64,000 nt of DNA from Pseudomonadota bacterium. Lineage in GTDB: Bacteria > Pseudomonadota > Alphaproteobacteria > Rhizobiales > Xanthobacteraceae. The translations under genes and the position numbers were made by a program. The notes below the pieces were generated by a model that saw nothing but the letters and a program-made list of their open reading frames with translations, ran no database searches and was not told the DNA's origin. The stretch spans positions 1-64,000 of the forward strand of contig JAFEFL010000055.1 of assembly GCA_018240595.1 (NCBI GenBank). Reading direction: 5' to 3'. Below are positions 21,212-29,676 of the stretch, piece by piece; the first letter of the stretch is position 1, and every line of letters starts with the position of its first letter.

Positions 21212-22522
21212 ATGGACGCCAAAACGGACGCCAACAAAGCAACCGGCTCGATCACCGTCGGTAACAAGAATTTCGACCTGCCCATCTACAAGGGCACCAT
21301 CGGACCGGACGTGCTGGACATCTCCAAGCTCTACGGCTCGAGCGGCATGTTCACCTACGACCCCGGCTTCACCTCGACGGCGAGCTGCGAGTCCAAGATC
21401 ACCTACATCGACGGCGACGAGGGCGTGCTGCTGTATCGCGGCTACCCGATCGACCAGCTCGCCGAGCACGGCGACTTCCTGGAGACCTGCTATCTGCTGC
21501 TGTACGGCGAACTGCCGACCGCGGCGCAGAAGGCCGACTTCGACTACCGCGTCACGCGCCACACCATGGTGCATGAGCAGATGACCCGCTTCTTCCAGGG
21601 CTTCCGCCGCGACGCGCATCCGATGGCGATCATGACCGGCTCGATCGGCGCGCTGTCGGCGTTCTATCACGACTCCACCGACATCTCGGACCCGACGCAG
21701 CGCATGATCGCGTCGATCCGCATGATCGCCAAGGTGCCGACGCTCGCCGCCATGGCGTACAAGTATTCGGTCGGCCAGCCTTTCGTGTATCCGCAGAACA
21801 ATCTCGATTACGCGACCAACTTCCTGCGCATGTGCTTTGCGGTGCCGGCGGAAGAGTACAAGCCGAACCCGGTGCTGGCGCGCGCGATGGATCGCATCTT
21901 CATCCTGCACGCCGATCATGAGCAGAACGCCTCGACCTCGACCGTGCGTCTCGCCGGTTCGTCGGGCGCCAACCCGTTCGCCTGCATCGCGGCGGGCTGC
22001 GCCTGCCTGTGGGGCCCGGCGCACGGCGGCGCGAACGAAGCGGCGCTCAACATGCTGGCCGAAATCGGCAGCGTCGATCGCATTCCGGAATTCGTGCGCC
22101 GCGCCAAGGACAAGAACGACAGCTACCGCCTCATGGGCTTCGGCCATCGCGTGTACAAGAACTACGATCCGCGCGCCAAGATCATGCAGAAGACCTGTCA
22201 CGAGGTGCTCGCCGAGCTCGGCATCAAGGACGATCCGCTGCTCGACGTCGCGATGGAGCTCGAGCGCATCGCGCTGCACGACGAATACTTCATCGAGAAG
22301 AAGCTGTACCCGAACATCGACTTCTATTCGGGCATCACGCTGAAGGCGATGGGTTTCCCGACCACGATGTTCACCGTGCTGTTCGCCGTCGCCCGCACCG
22401 TCGGCTGGATCGCGCAGTGGAAGGAAATGATCGAGGATCCGAAGCAGAAGATCGGCCGCCCGCGCCAGCTCTACACCGGCGCGACCGAGCGCGACTTCGT
22501 GCCGATCTCGCGGCGCAAGTAA
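21212..22522 (+). CDS. gltA: citrate synthase (type II)
   Basis: Condenses oxaloacetate and acetyl-CoA to citrate, the entry step of the TCA cycle. The 436-residue protein matches the NADH-sensitive hexameric type II form in length and has the N-terminal beta domain ([22 protein letters not shown]). Active-site regions are [45 protein letters not shown] and [20 protein letters not shown] lies 7 bp before the ATG. A strong terminator follows. Confidence 0.97.
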   Translation: MDAKTDANKATGSITVGNKNFDLPIYKGTIGPDVLDISKLYGSSGMFTYDPGFTSTASCESKITYIDGDEGVLLYRGYPIDQLAEHGDFLETCYLLLYGELPTAAQKADFDYRVTRHTMVHEQMTRFFQGFRRDAHPMAIMTGSIGALSAFYHDSTDISDPTQRMIASIRMIAKVPTLAAMAYKYSVGQPFVYPQNNLDYATNFLRMCFAVPAEEYKPNPVLARAMDRIFILHADHEQNASTSTVRLAGSSGANPFACIAAGCACLWGPAHGGANEAALNMLAEIGSVDRIPEFVRRAKDKNDSYRLMGFGHRVYKNYDPRAKIMQKTCHEVLAELGIKDDPLLDVAMELERIALHDEYFIEKKLYPNIDFYSGITLKAMGFPTTMFTVLFAVARTVGWIAQWKEMIEDPKQKIGRPRQLYTGATERDFVPISRRK

Positions 22523-22547
22523 GCTCGCGACCATCGATGATTGAACA

Positions 22548-22582
22548 AACCGCGGCGCTGCAGAGCGCCGCGGTTTTTCTTT
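22548..22582 (+). terminator. rho-independent terminator of gltA
   Basis: A perfect 12-bp stem (22548-22559 with 22564-22575) closes a 4-nt gcag loop and runs into TTTCTTTTT. It lies 26 bp after the gltA stop. Confidence 0.92.
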
Positions 22583-22717
22583 TTCATCATTCCAAGAGCA
22601 AGCTGAAGCTGCTCTAGTTCTAAATTATTGATTTTGCTGTTTTATTTGTTGTCGTCTTGTGCAGGCCGCGTTACCTGTCGCCGCGGTATTTCACTCGTGA
22701 GGCGGCAATGCAGAAGT
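22583..22717. other. non-coding start of the 366-bp gltA / oxidoreductase gap
   Basis: This follows the gltA terminator. It is unusually AT-rich for this chromosome around 22615-22660 (ttctaaattattgattttgctgttttatttg). No gene, promoter or repeat could be supported in it. It leads into the receptor fragment at 22718, and the composition shift hints at a junction of foreign or decayed DNA. Confidence 0.5.
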
Positions 22718-22831
22718 GGCGGCGGGCGTTATGTTGCCAGGCGCTCGACCGCCGCGACCAAGACGAACACGCCGTGGGTCGAGACGTCGCAATCGGTCAG
22801 CACCGTCACCGGCGAGCAGATGTGCGACCAG
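22718..22831 (+). pseudogene. remnant of a TonB-dependent siderophore receptor (plug region)
   Basis: One frame reads GGGRYVARRSTAATKTNTPW followed by VETSQSVSTVTGEQMCDQ. This matches the start of the plug domain of FhuA/FpvA-type ferric-siderophore receptors (pattern ..V..RS..ATKTDTP..E.PQSISVVT.EQM.DQ). Only about 38 residues survive. There is no signal peptide, start codon, rest of the plug or barrel, and similarity is lost after 22831. I infer a decayed insertion or deletion remnant. It ends 57 bp before the stop of the convergent oxidoreductase gene. Confidence 0.65.
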
Positions 22832-22888
22832 AAGCGGCGGTCGTGGCGAACTGTCTGTTGCGCAGCAAACGGACGGCCTGAGGACCGC

Positions 22889-23911
22889 TTAGCCGATCGC
22901 CACCGGTTTGCCCTGTTCGGCCGAGGCCAGCATGGCCTCGATCAGCCGCATCACCTTGAGCGATTCCGCGCCGCTGACCTCCGGCTCGTGGTCGCCGTCG
23001 ATGGCGTCGAGGAAGTCGACGATCAGCGCCTTGTGCGCGTCGTTCGCGAAGGCCATCGGATCGGCCCCGCCGCTCTTCGAAGCCGCGCCCTCATGGTGCA
23101 GGTGGCGGCCGTCCTTGTAGTAGATATCGAGCGTCTCGGCGTTCAGCACCGCGGTGGCGTTGTCGCAAGCGAGCTCCAGCTTTTCTGGAAAGCCCGGATA
23201 CGATACCGTGGTTGCATCGATGGTGCCGATGGCGCCATTGCCGAATTCGACCGCCGCCGCAGCGATGTCCTCGGTGTCGATGCTGCGCAACGGCGACGTT
23301 TTTGCGAACGCCGTGACGCGCGCGATCGGCCTGGTCAGGCTCTGGAACAGATCGAGGGTATGGATCGCCTGGGTAATCAGCACGCCGCCGCCGTCGCGCG
23401 CTTTCATGCCGCGCCCTGCTTGCGCGAAATACTCCGGCGTGCGCCACCAGCGGATCGAGGCCGAGGCCGAGACCACTTCGCCGAGCTCGCCACTTTTCAC
23501 CGCGGTGCGCAGCTTGCGCGAGGCGTCACGAAACCGGTGCTGCAGCATGATCGCGAACTTCTTGCCGGCCTTCGCCATGGCGGCAACCTGCTTGTGGCCG
23601 CGCGCGCTTGTGAAGTCGATCGGCTTCTCGAGCAGCACATGCTTGCCGGCCGCGGCGCATTGGTCGACGAGATCGAGATGCGACATCGGCGGCGTCAGAA
23701 TGAAGACGACGTCGATCGTCTTGTCGTCCAGAATGGCGCCGAGGCTGTCGACGACCGGATGCGTGCTAGAGGCGGCGAAGGCCTTGCGCCGCTCTGCCGA
23801 GGGCGTGAAGCAAGCGGCGATCTCGACGCGGTCGGACAGTTCTTCGAGGCTGGTCAGATGCGGCTTGAGCGCCATGCCCAAGCCGACGATGCCGACGCGA
23901 TGCTTCGTCAT
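22889..23911 (-). CDS. Gfo/Idh/MocA-family oxidoreductase
   Basis: An NAD(P)-dependent dehydrogenase of the glucose-fructose oxidoreductase/inositol dehydrogenase family; substrate unknown, probably a sugar or cyclitol. It has 340 residues. The Rossmann fold begins VGIVGLGMALKPHL, and the conserved EKP motif is in HVLLEKPIDF. The C-terminal alpha/beta domain has LITQAIHTLDLF (family His/Asp region) and ends in a helix typical of the family. It lies 72 bp after the FabH-like gene on the same strand. No sugar-metabolism partner is near. Confidence 0.88.
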   Translation of the reverse strand: MTKHRVGIVGLGMALKPHLTSLEELSDRVEIAACFTPSAERRKAFAASSTHPVVDSLGAILDDKTIDVVFILTPPMSHLDLVDQCAAAGKHVLLEKPIDFTSARGHKQVAAMAKAGKKFAIMLQHRFRDASRKLRTAVKSGELGEVVSASASIRWWRTPEYFAQAGRGMKARDGGGVLITQAIHTLDLFQSLTRPIARVTAFAKTSPLRSIDTEDIAAAAVEFGNGAIGTIDATTVSYPGFPEKLELACDNATAVLNAETLDIYYKDGRHLHHEGAASKSGGADPMAFANDAHKALIVDFLDAIDGDHEPEVSGAESLKVMRLIEAMLASAEQGKPVAIG

Positions 23912-23983
23912 GGCGCTTCCTTCCCCTCGCCGCGGCTTTTCAGGATGCCGCTGGCGATCCGTTCATCGCTCGATCATGCGCGA

Positions 23984-25078
23984 TCAGGCGTGCCCGGCCT
24001 TGCCGCTGAGCTTTGGCGCTTTGGCCCCGTCATAGGCCCATTGCACGTAGACACCGGCCCAGGTGAAGCCGCCGCCGAACGCCGCCAACACCATCTTATT
24101 GCCCGGCTTGAGCTGAGACTCGTAGTCGCAAAGGCACAGCGGGATGGTGGCGTTGGTGGTGTTGCCGTATTTGTGGATCGTTACCATCACCTTGTCCATC
24201 GATAGCCCCATGCGCTCGGCCGTCGACTCGATGATGCGCTTGTTGGCCTGGTGCGGCACCAGCCAGTCGATCTGATCGCCGCGCAAATTGTTGCGCGTCA
24301 TGATCTCGCCGGACACCTCGGCCATCTTGGCGATGGCGTATTTATAAACCGCCGCGCCTTCTTGATAGACATAATGCTGGCGCTTGGTGACGGTCTCGAT
24401 GCTGGCCGGCAGGCGGCTGCCGCCGGCCTTCTGATGCAGGTGGACGGAACCCGAGCCGTCGGAACGGATCAGCGCATCCATGATGCCGTAGCCCTGGTTG
24501 TTCGGCTCAAGCAGCACGGCGCCGGCGCCGTCGCCAAAGATCACGCAGGTGGCGCGATCCTGGTAGTCCATGATCGAGGACATCTTGTCGGCGCCGACCA
24601 CGATCACCTTGCGCGCGGTCCCGGTGGCGATGAATTGCGACGCGATCGTCAGCGAATAGAGAAAGCCCGAGCACGCCGCCTGAACGTCGAACGAACCGAT
24701 GTTGTTGATCCCGACCATGTCGCAGATCAAATTGGCGGTCGACGGGAACTGCATGTCCGGCGTCGTCGTCGCGCAAATCAAAAGATCGATCTCGCTGGGT
24801 TGAGTGCCGGTCTTTTCCAGCAGACCGCGGACGGCCTCTGCGCCCATGTGCGAGGTGCCCAGCCCCTCACCCTTGAGGATATGGCGTTCCTTGATGCCGG
24901 TGCGCTCGGTGATCCACGCATCGGTGGTGTCGACCATGTGCGCGAGGTCGGCGTTGGTCAGCACGTCCGGGGGGACATAGCCGTGAACGGCGGTGATGGA
25001 CGCGCGGGACGGGACGGGCAAAGGACTCGGTTCCAGTTTCGTGTGCCAAGGACATAACGTGTGGAACGGAAAGTTCAA
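23984..25078 (-). CDS. fabH: 3-oxoacyl-ACP synthase III (FabH-like), apparently transferred
   Basis: Condenses acetyl-CoA with malonyl-ACP to start fatty acid synthesis, or makes a related acyl condensation. The catalytic Cys is in VQAACSGFLYSLT, His in WLVPHQANKR and Asn in KYGNTTNATIPLC. The frame has only non-ATG starts: TTG at 25078 (364 residues) or TTG at 25021 (345 residues, closer to family length). The protein keeps phrases typical of Bacteroidetes FabH (RHILKGEGLGTSHMGAEAV, VIVVGADKMSSIMDYQDRAT, LAAFGGGFTWAGVY). It starts 1 bp after the lpxB stop, so it is read with the lipid A genes. It may be a second KAS III rather than the main one. Confidence 0.88.
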   Translation of the reverse strand: MNFPFHTLCPWHTKLEPSPLPVPSRASITAVHGYVPPDVLTNADLAHMVDTTDAWITERTGIKERHILKGEGLGTSHMGAEAVRGLLEKTGTQPSEIDLLICATTTPDMQFPSTANLICDMVGINNIGSFDVQAACSGFLYSLTIASQFIATGTARKVIVVGADKMSSIMDYQDRATCVIFGDGAGAVLLEPNNQGYGIMDALIRSDGSGSVHLHQKAGGSRLPASIETVTKRQHYVYQEGAAVYKYAIAKMAEVSGEIMTRNNLRGDQIDWLVPHQANKRIIESTAERMGLSMDKVMVTIHKYGNTTNATIPLCLCDYESQLKPGNKMVLAAFGGGFTWAGVYVQWAYDGAKAPKLSGKAGHA

Positions 25079-25079
25079 A

Positions 25080-26285
25080 CTACGCTGTCCGCGGGGCGGA
25101 TGCTACTTTTTCACGGGGTTCACGGTTAAATTCGGGCAATTTCGCAAGGACGATGGCCGCCGCGCGGTCGCTGGGCGCGCCCTGACCGAGGCCCATGATG
25201 CGGTCGAGACCGGCAAAGGCCTCGACCTGCCGCCGCCGCTCCGGCGTGTCGCTCATGAGCGGCGCCAGCGCCGTGGCGAGGCTCTCGGCGGTGCAGCCAC
25301 CCTGGAGATACTCGGGCACAATATTGGTTCCGAGGACCAGATTGGCGAGGATCACGGACGGCACCTTGATCAGGGCCCGGGCCACCCATTCCTCCAGCCG
25401 AGAGACCTTGTAGGCCGCGACCATCGGCACGCCGGCCAGCGCCAGTTCGAGGGTCGAGGTGCCGGATTTTGTCAGGGCCACCCGGGCGCGGCGGAAGGCG
25501 CCATGCTTCTCGGCGGTTTCGGTGACGATCCGGGCCGGCACCGGCCAGTACGCCACGGCCTCGCGAACGACCGCCTCGAGCCGCGGCACGGTTGGCACCA
25601 CAACGTCGAATGGCCCCGCCTTGGCCGCAAGTTGCCCCAGCGCAGCGCCGAAAACGGCAGCAAGACGCCGAATCTCGCCCGAGCGGCTGCCCGGCATCAC
25701 CAGCAGCATCGCCGGGCCAGCAAGGCGGCTTTGCGGGCCACCGTCGGGACGTAACTCGTGAACCTGCTCGGCCAGCGGATGGCCGACGAAATCGGTAGGC
25801 GGCCCGCCGAGCCGCGCCATGGCGTCGGGCTCGAACGGCAGCAGCGCCAGCACCCGGTCGATATAAGCGCGCATGGCCTTGGCTCGCCCCGGCCGCCACG
25901 CCCACACCGACGGGCACACGTAGTCGACAATCGGAATCTGCGGCGCCCGCGCGCGGACCTTCCGGGCAACGCGATGCGTAAACTCCGGACTGTCGATGAC
26001 GACAAGGAGATCAGGCTGAGCGGCAATCACAGCGTCGGCTGTCTGCGCAATGCGCGTGAGAATAGCCGGCAGGCTCCTGGCGATCGCGGCAAAGCCGATG
26101 ATTGCCAGTTCGCCGAGCGGAAACAGGCTGGGCACGCCTTCGTCCGCCATGTGGCTGCCGCCGACCCCCTGGAATTCGATGTCGGGGCGCGCGCGACGTA
26201 GCGCCCGGATCAACGCGGCGCCGAGACGATCGCCGGACTCTTCGCCGGCGACGAGATAAACGCACAGCCTGCGCGGCGCAGTCAT
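25080..26285 (-). CDS. lpxB: lipid-A-disaccharide synthase
   Basis: Joins UDP-2,3-diacylglucosamine and lipid X into the tetra-acyl disaccharide of lipid A, at the inner membrane surface. The 401-residue GT19 enzyme starts LCVYLVAGEESGDRLGAALI and has GVGGSHMADEGV, VDYVCPSVWAWRPGRA, LPFEPDAMARLG, DFVGHPLAEQ, VMPGSRSGEIRRL and ALTKSGTSTLELALAGVPMV. Its start overlaps the lpxI stop by 4 bp, implying translational coupling. Confidence 0.96.
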   Translation of the reverse strand: MTAPRRLCVYLVAGEESGDRLGAALIRALRRARPDIEFQGVGGSHMADEGVPSLFPLGELAIIGFAAIARSLPAILTRIAQTADAVIAAQPDLLVVIDSPEFTHRVARKVRARAPQIPIVDYVCPSVWAWRPGRAKAMRAYIDRVLALLPFEPDAMARLGGPPTDFVGHPLAEQVHELRPDGGPQSRLAGPAMLLVMPGSRSGEIRRLAAVFGAALGQLAAKAGPFDVVVPTVPRLEAVVREAVAYWPVPARIVTETAEKHGAFRRARVALTKSGTSTLELALAGVPMVAAYKVSRLEEWVARALIKVPSVILANLVLGTNIVPEYLQGGCTAESLATALAPLMSDTPERRRQVEAFAGLDRIMGLGQGAPSDRAAAIVLAKLPEFNREPREKVASAPRTA

Positions 26286-27151
26286 GACGATGCGCCCGAC
26301 GGCAAGCCGAGAATAAAGACGCCGGCGCGGTCGGCAGCGGCGACGAGTTGCTCGGCGTCGGCGACGACGGTGGCGCCGGCAACCACGGCAACACCGGCAA
26401 GCCCGGCACGCACGGCGCCATCGACCGTTTGCGGGCCGATCGACGGCAGATCGAAGCGCCGGTCCTGGCCGCGTTTCGGCGCCTTGACCAGCACGCCGCC
26501 TTTGGCCGCGCGTATGCGGCCATTGGCGCGCAGCTCGGCGACCCGCGTCAGCATCTGGTCGGTGCCTTCGATGGCCTCGACGGCGAGGATGTGCCGATTG
26601 GCGACAACCACGGCCTGGCCGATGTCGTAGGGGCTCGCCGCATCGAGATAGGCCGTGCCGAAGGCGATGTCCGCCCGGTCGGCTTCGCTCGGCTGAGCGT
26701 GGCCCGTCACACCTTCCGGCGCGAGGATCTGCGGCGCGACTTCATGCGCGCCGCGCAAGGTGAATCCCTCGTCCTCGAGGAGCCGCGCCATGCTGGACAA
26801 CAAGTGGTCGTCACCGCCGCGGAACGCCTTGAGCGCCCGCGATAGCCACAGGAGGTCTTTCACACCGAACCGCGTTTGCCAGATCGACGGTCTGATCACG
26901 GCGCCGATGAAAACGACGTCGCGACAACCGGCTTCGCGGGCGAGCGTCACGAACTTGTTGATCTGGCCGATATGAATCCAGTGGTGCCGAAACCGTTCGA
27001 CCGGCAGACCCTCGGCGGCGCCGACCAATGGAAACAGCACCACCTCGCGGCCCTGCGCGCGCGCCAGATCGGCGACCGCCATCGGCAGACTGCCGCCACC
27101 GCAGATCATGGCCAGCGGTCCGTCCTGCGGCGCGGCCACGGTCGCGGTCAT
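26282..27151 (-). CDS. lpxI: UDP-2,3-diacylglucosamine diphosphatase LpxI
   Basis: Cleaves UDP-2,3-diacylglucosamine to lipid X. LpxI (DUF1009) replaces LpxH in most alphaproteobacteria. From ATG 27151 it has 289 residues. The N-terminal domain starts LAMICGGGSLPMAVADLARA and has GAVIRPSIWQTRFGVKDL. The C-terminal DUF1009 domain has DIAFGTAYLDAASPYDIGQA, AVEAIEGTDQMLTRV and KGGVLVKAPKRGQDRRFDLP with the putative catalytic Asp. It overlaps lpxA upstream and lpxB downstream by 4 bp each. Confidence 0.95.
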   Translation of the reverse strand: MTATVAAPQDGPLAMICGGGSLPMAVADLARAQGREVVLFPLVGAAEGLPVERFRHHWIHIGQINKFVTLAREAGCRDVVFIGAVIRPSIWQTRFGVKDLLWLSRALKAFRGGDDHLLSSMARLLEDEGFTLRGAHEVAPQILAPEGVTGHAQPSEADRADIAFGTAYLDAASPYDIGQAVVVANRHILAVEAIEGTDQMLTRVAELRANGRIRAAKGGVLVKAPKRGQDRRFDLPSIGPQTVDGAVRAGLAGVAVVAGATVVADAEQLVAAADRAGVFILGLPSGASS

Positions 27152-27963
27152 TGCAGTTCTTCCGCCTCGTTGCGCCTGGTCGCCATCGTCAACGGCCGCT
27201 TTCCGGCGCGGATGAATTCGATGATGCGTACGACCAACGCGTCGCCGGCATATTCGGCGGCAACCTTTTCGAGCCGCTCCTTGAAAGCGCCGTCGCCGAA
27301 GAAAAGGTCCTGATAGGCCGAACGCACGCGGTGCACGTCGCCCTTGCCCAGGCCGCGCCGGCGCATGCCGACGACGTTGAGGCCGACGAGGTCGGCGAGC
27401 GGTCCGTGCGCCATGCCGAACGGGATGACGTCGGCGCGCACTCCCGAAAGGCCGACGATCATGGCGCCCTCGCCGATCCGGACGAACTGGCGCACTGCGG
27501 CGCCGCCGCCGAACACGACGTTGTCGCCGACCTGCGAATGGCCGCCGAGCAGGACGTTGTTGGCGAAAGTGACCTTGTTGCCGACGACGCAATCATGCGC
27601 CACGTGGCTGCCGACCATGATGAAGCAGTTGTCGCCAACCGTGGTGACGCCGCGATCGGCCGCGGTGCCCGTGTTCATGGTGACGTGTTCACGAATGTCG
27701 CAAGCCTCGCCGATCTCCAGCCGCGTCGGTTCGCCCTTGTAGCCGACCGATTGCGGCGGCGTGCCGAGCGAGGCGAACGGATAGATCACGGTGCGCTCGC
27801 CGATCGACGTATGACCGGTGACGTTGACGTGCGACACCAGCCGCACGCCGGCGGCAAGCTTCACGTGTTCGCCGACGGTGCAAAAAGGCCCGATCTGCAC
27901 GTCGGGCCCAATCTGCGCGCCGGGCGCCACACGCGCGGTCGGATCGATGACGGGATCGCTCAT
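27148..27963 (-). CDS. lpxA: UDP-N-acetylglucosamine acyltransferase
   Basis: Transfers a 3-hydroxyacyl chain from ACP to the 3-OH of UDP-GlcNAc, the first step of lipid A synthesis. From ATG 27963 (a GTG at 27966 is also possible) it has 271 residues. The left-handed beta-helix hexapeptides run through IDPTARVAPGAQIGPDVQIG. The catalytic His region is MVGSHVAHDCVVGN, and a C-terminal helical domain follows from about residue 190. It lies 21 bp after fabZ, in the conserved lpxD-fabZ-lpxA-lpxI-lpxB order. Confidence 0.97.
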   Translation of the reverse strand: MSDPVIDPTARVAPGAQIGPDVQIGPFCTVGEHVKLAAGVRLVSHVNVTGHTSIGERTVIYPFASLGTPPQSVGYKGEPTRLEIGEACDIREHVTMNTGTAADRGVTTVGDNCFIMVGSHVAHDCVVGNKVTFANNVLLGGHSQVGDNVVFGGGAAVRQFVRIGEGAMIVGLSGVRADVIPFGMAHGPLADLVGLNVVGMRRRGLGKGDVHRVRSAYQDLFFGDGAFKERLEKVAAEYAGDALVVRIIEFIRAGKRPLTMATRRNEAEELQ

Positions 27964-27984
27964 CACGGGCCTTTCGGGTCAGCC

Positions 27985-28443
27985 CTAGCGGTCGGAGATC
28001 ATGGCGCCGAGGTCGGCTTCCGCGACGACGACGCCGCCGACCTTGGCGATGCCGTGATACCACCACATGTCCTTGCGGCGCGCGGTGCGCGTCATGTGAT
28101 ATTCGAGGGTGTCGCCCGGCCGCACCGGCTTGCGGAATTTGGCCTTGTCGATGGTGAGGAAGTAAACCGATTTCGGCTGCCGCGACGAGGTCGCGGCGAT
28201 GCAGAGAACGCCCGCGGTTTGCGCCATGCCTTCGATCATCAGCACGCCCGGGAAAATCGGATTGCCTGGGAAATGGCCCATGAACTGCGGCTCATTGATC
28301 GTGACATTCTTGATGCCGCAGCCGTACTCGTCGCCGCGGATATCGACGACGCGGTCGACGAGGAGAAACGGATAGCGATGCGGCAGCATCTGCATCACCG
28401 TCGCGATGTCGGCCGCCTCGAGCTTTGTCACAACCGTATCCAT
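27985..28443 (-). CDS. fabZ: 3-hydroxyacyl-ACP dehydratase
   Basis: Dehydrates 3-hydroxyacyl-ACP in fatty acid elongation and competes with LpxA/LpxD for 3-hydroxyacyl-ACP, so its place between lpxD and lpxA makes sense. The 152-residue hotdog protein has [13 protein letters not shown] and the catalytic His and Glu in [20 protein letters not shown]. Spacing is 10 bp from lpxD and 21 bp to lpxA. Confidence 0.97.
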   Translation of the reverse strand: MDTVVTKLEAADIATVMQMLPHRYPFLLVDRVVDIRGDEYGCGIKNVTINEPQFMGHFPGNPIFPGVLMIEGMAQTAGVLCIAATSSRQPKSVYFLTIDKAKFRKPVRPGDTLEYHMTRTARRKDMWWYHGIAKVGGVVVAEADLGAMISDR

Positions 28444-28453
28444 ATCAACACAC

Positions 28454-29512
28454 TCACTCGTCGGCGGCCGCGGCGTCGTCGCCCTTGGCCTGTGCCATCC
28501 GCTTGACCAACATGATTTCCCGCAGCCACTGCCGCATCGGCTTGGCCGGCGAACCGCCCCATTTCACGCCCGGCGGGACGTCCGACGCGACATTGCTGCT
28601 GGCCGCGATCATCGTGCCTTCGCCGATGGTAACGCCTGGGACAACGCCCGCGCGGGCGCCCAAGACCACGAAATCTTCCAGGGTCGCGCTGCCCGAAATA
28701 CCCACATAAGCAACCAGGACGCAATGCCGTCCGACGGATACATTGTGGCCGACCTGCACCAGGTTGTCGATCTTGGTGCCCTCGCCGATCACCGTGTCCC
28801 TGATGGCGCCGCGGTCGATGGTGGTGCCGGAGCCGATTTCGACGTCGTCCTGGACGATGACGCGGCCGACCTGCGGGACCTTGAGGTGGCCGCCGCCGCC
28901 CATGACGAAGCCGAAGCCGTCCTGGCCGATCTTGCAGCCTGGATGGATGATGACGCGGTCGCCGATCAGCGCATTGCTGACCACGGTACTGGCGCCGATG
29001 GAACAATCACGCCCCACCCGCACGCCGGTGCCGAGCACCGCATTGGCGCCGATAACGGACCCGCTGCCGATTTCGACCCCGGCGCCGATGACGGCGCCGG
29101 GCTCCACAGTAACGTCGCCTTCCAGCCGTGCCGTTTCGTCGATATGCGCACCGGCCGTCGCGCCCGACGGCGCCAGCGAGACCGGCCGCAAGGCCTGCGG
29201 AAACAACGCCCGCGACACCTGCACGAACGCGCGGAATGGATCGCGCACGGTCAGCGCCGTCACGCGGGACGGCAGCAGCGCAGCGAGGCCGGGTTTGGTG
29301 AGGCAGACGCCGGCATGACTCGCCGCGGCGTCCTTGGCGAAGTTCTTGTTGTCGAAGAATGAAATATCGAAGGGCGAGGCGCGATCGAGCGCGGCGACAT
29401 TGACGATGCGGCGGCTTCCCGCAGCGCCGTCGGGCATCTTGGCGCCCGTCAGCGCGACGATCTCGTCAAGCGTCAGACCGCCCGACTCGCGGAGGAATAC
29501 CGGCTCGCTCAT
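28454..29512 (-). CDS. lpxD: UDP-3-O-acylglucosamine N-acyltransferase
   Basis: Adds the second 3-hydroxyacyl chain to the glucosamine nitrogen of the lipid A precursor. It has 352 residues: an N-terminal uridine-binding domain (about 1-100), a long left-handed beta-helix, and a C-terminal helix. The conserved His residues are in [20 protein letters not shown] and [14 protein letters not shown]. The bamA gene lies upstream across 164 bp that hold a hairpin and a 15-bp repeat array. Confidence 0.97.
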   Translation of the reverse strand: MSEPVFLRESGGLTLDEIVALTGAKMPDGAAGSRRIVNVAALDRASPFDISFFDNKNFAKDAAASHAGVCLTKPGLAALLPSRVTALTVRDPFRAFVQVSRALFPQALRPVSLAPSGATAGAHIDETARLEGDVTVEPGAVIGAGVEIGSGSVIGANAVLGTGVRVGRDCSIGASTVVSNALIGDRVIIHPGCKIGQDGFGFVMGGGGHLKVPQVGRVIVQDDVEIGSGTTIDRGAIRDTVIGEGTKIDNLVQVGHNVSVGRHCVLVAYVGISGSATLEDFVVLGARAGVVPGVTIGEGTMIAASSNVASDVPPGVKWGGSPAKPMRQWLREIMLVKRMAQAKGDDAAAADE

Positions 29513-29532
29513 TCTGCTTTTGCCGCCAAGCC

Positions 29533-29577
29533 ACGCTTAAATTTGCCACGCTCAAATCTGCCAAGTTGAAAGCTGCC
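29533..29577. repeat. imperfect 15-bp tandem repeat, three copies, lpxD-bamA gap
   Basis: Units at 29533-29547, 29548-29562 and 29563-29577. The first two differ at two positions and the third is more diverged. All end in tgcc and are AT-richer than their surroundings. They sit just upstream of lpxD, so they could affect its promoter or translation. Confidence 0.75.
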
Positions 29578-29595
29578 AACACCTGGCATGGAACG

Positions 29596-29630
29596 GCCGG
29601 GACAGGCGATGCATTCGCCACGGTCCCGGC
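29596..29630 (-). terminator. long stem-loop between bamA and lpxD
   Basis: An 8-bp outer stem (29596-29603 with 29623-29630) and a 5-bp inner stem (29605-29609 with 29615-29619), separated by a small bulge and capped by a 5-nt loop. It is 46 bp past the bamA stop. No strong T-run follows on minus, so it could be a weak terminator or an RNA-processing site. Confidence 0.5.
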
Positions 29631-29676
29631 AGATCCAGACTTTCGCGTCGCCCGGCCCTGACCGGCGGGGTTACGA

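Noticed and set aside
27028..28506. A plus-strand open frame across lpxA and fabZ
   Set aside because: It runs antisense through two well-supported genes and their boundary and has no recognisable domain.
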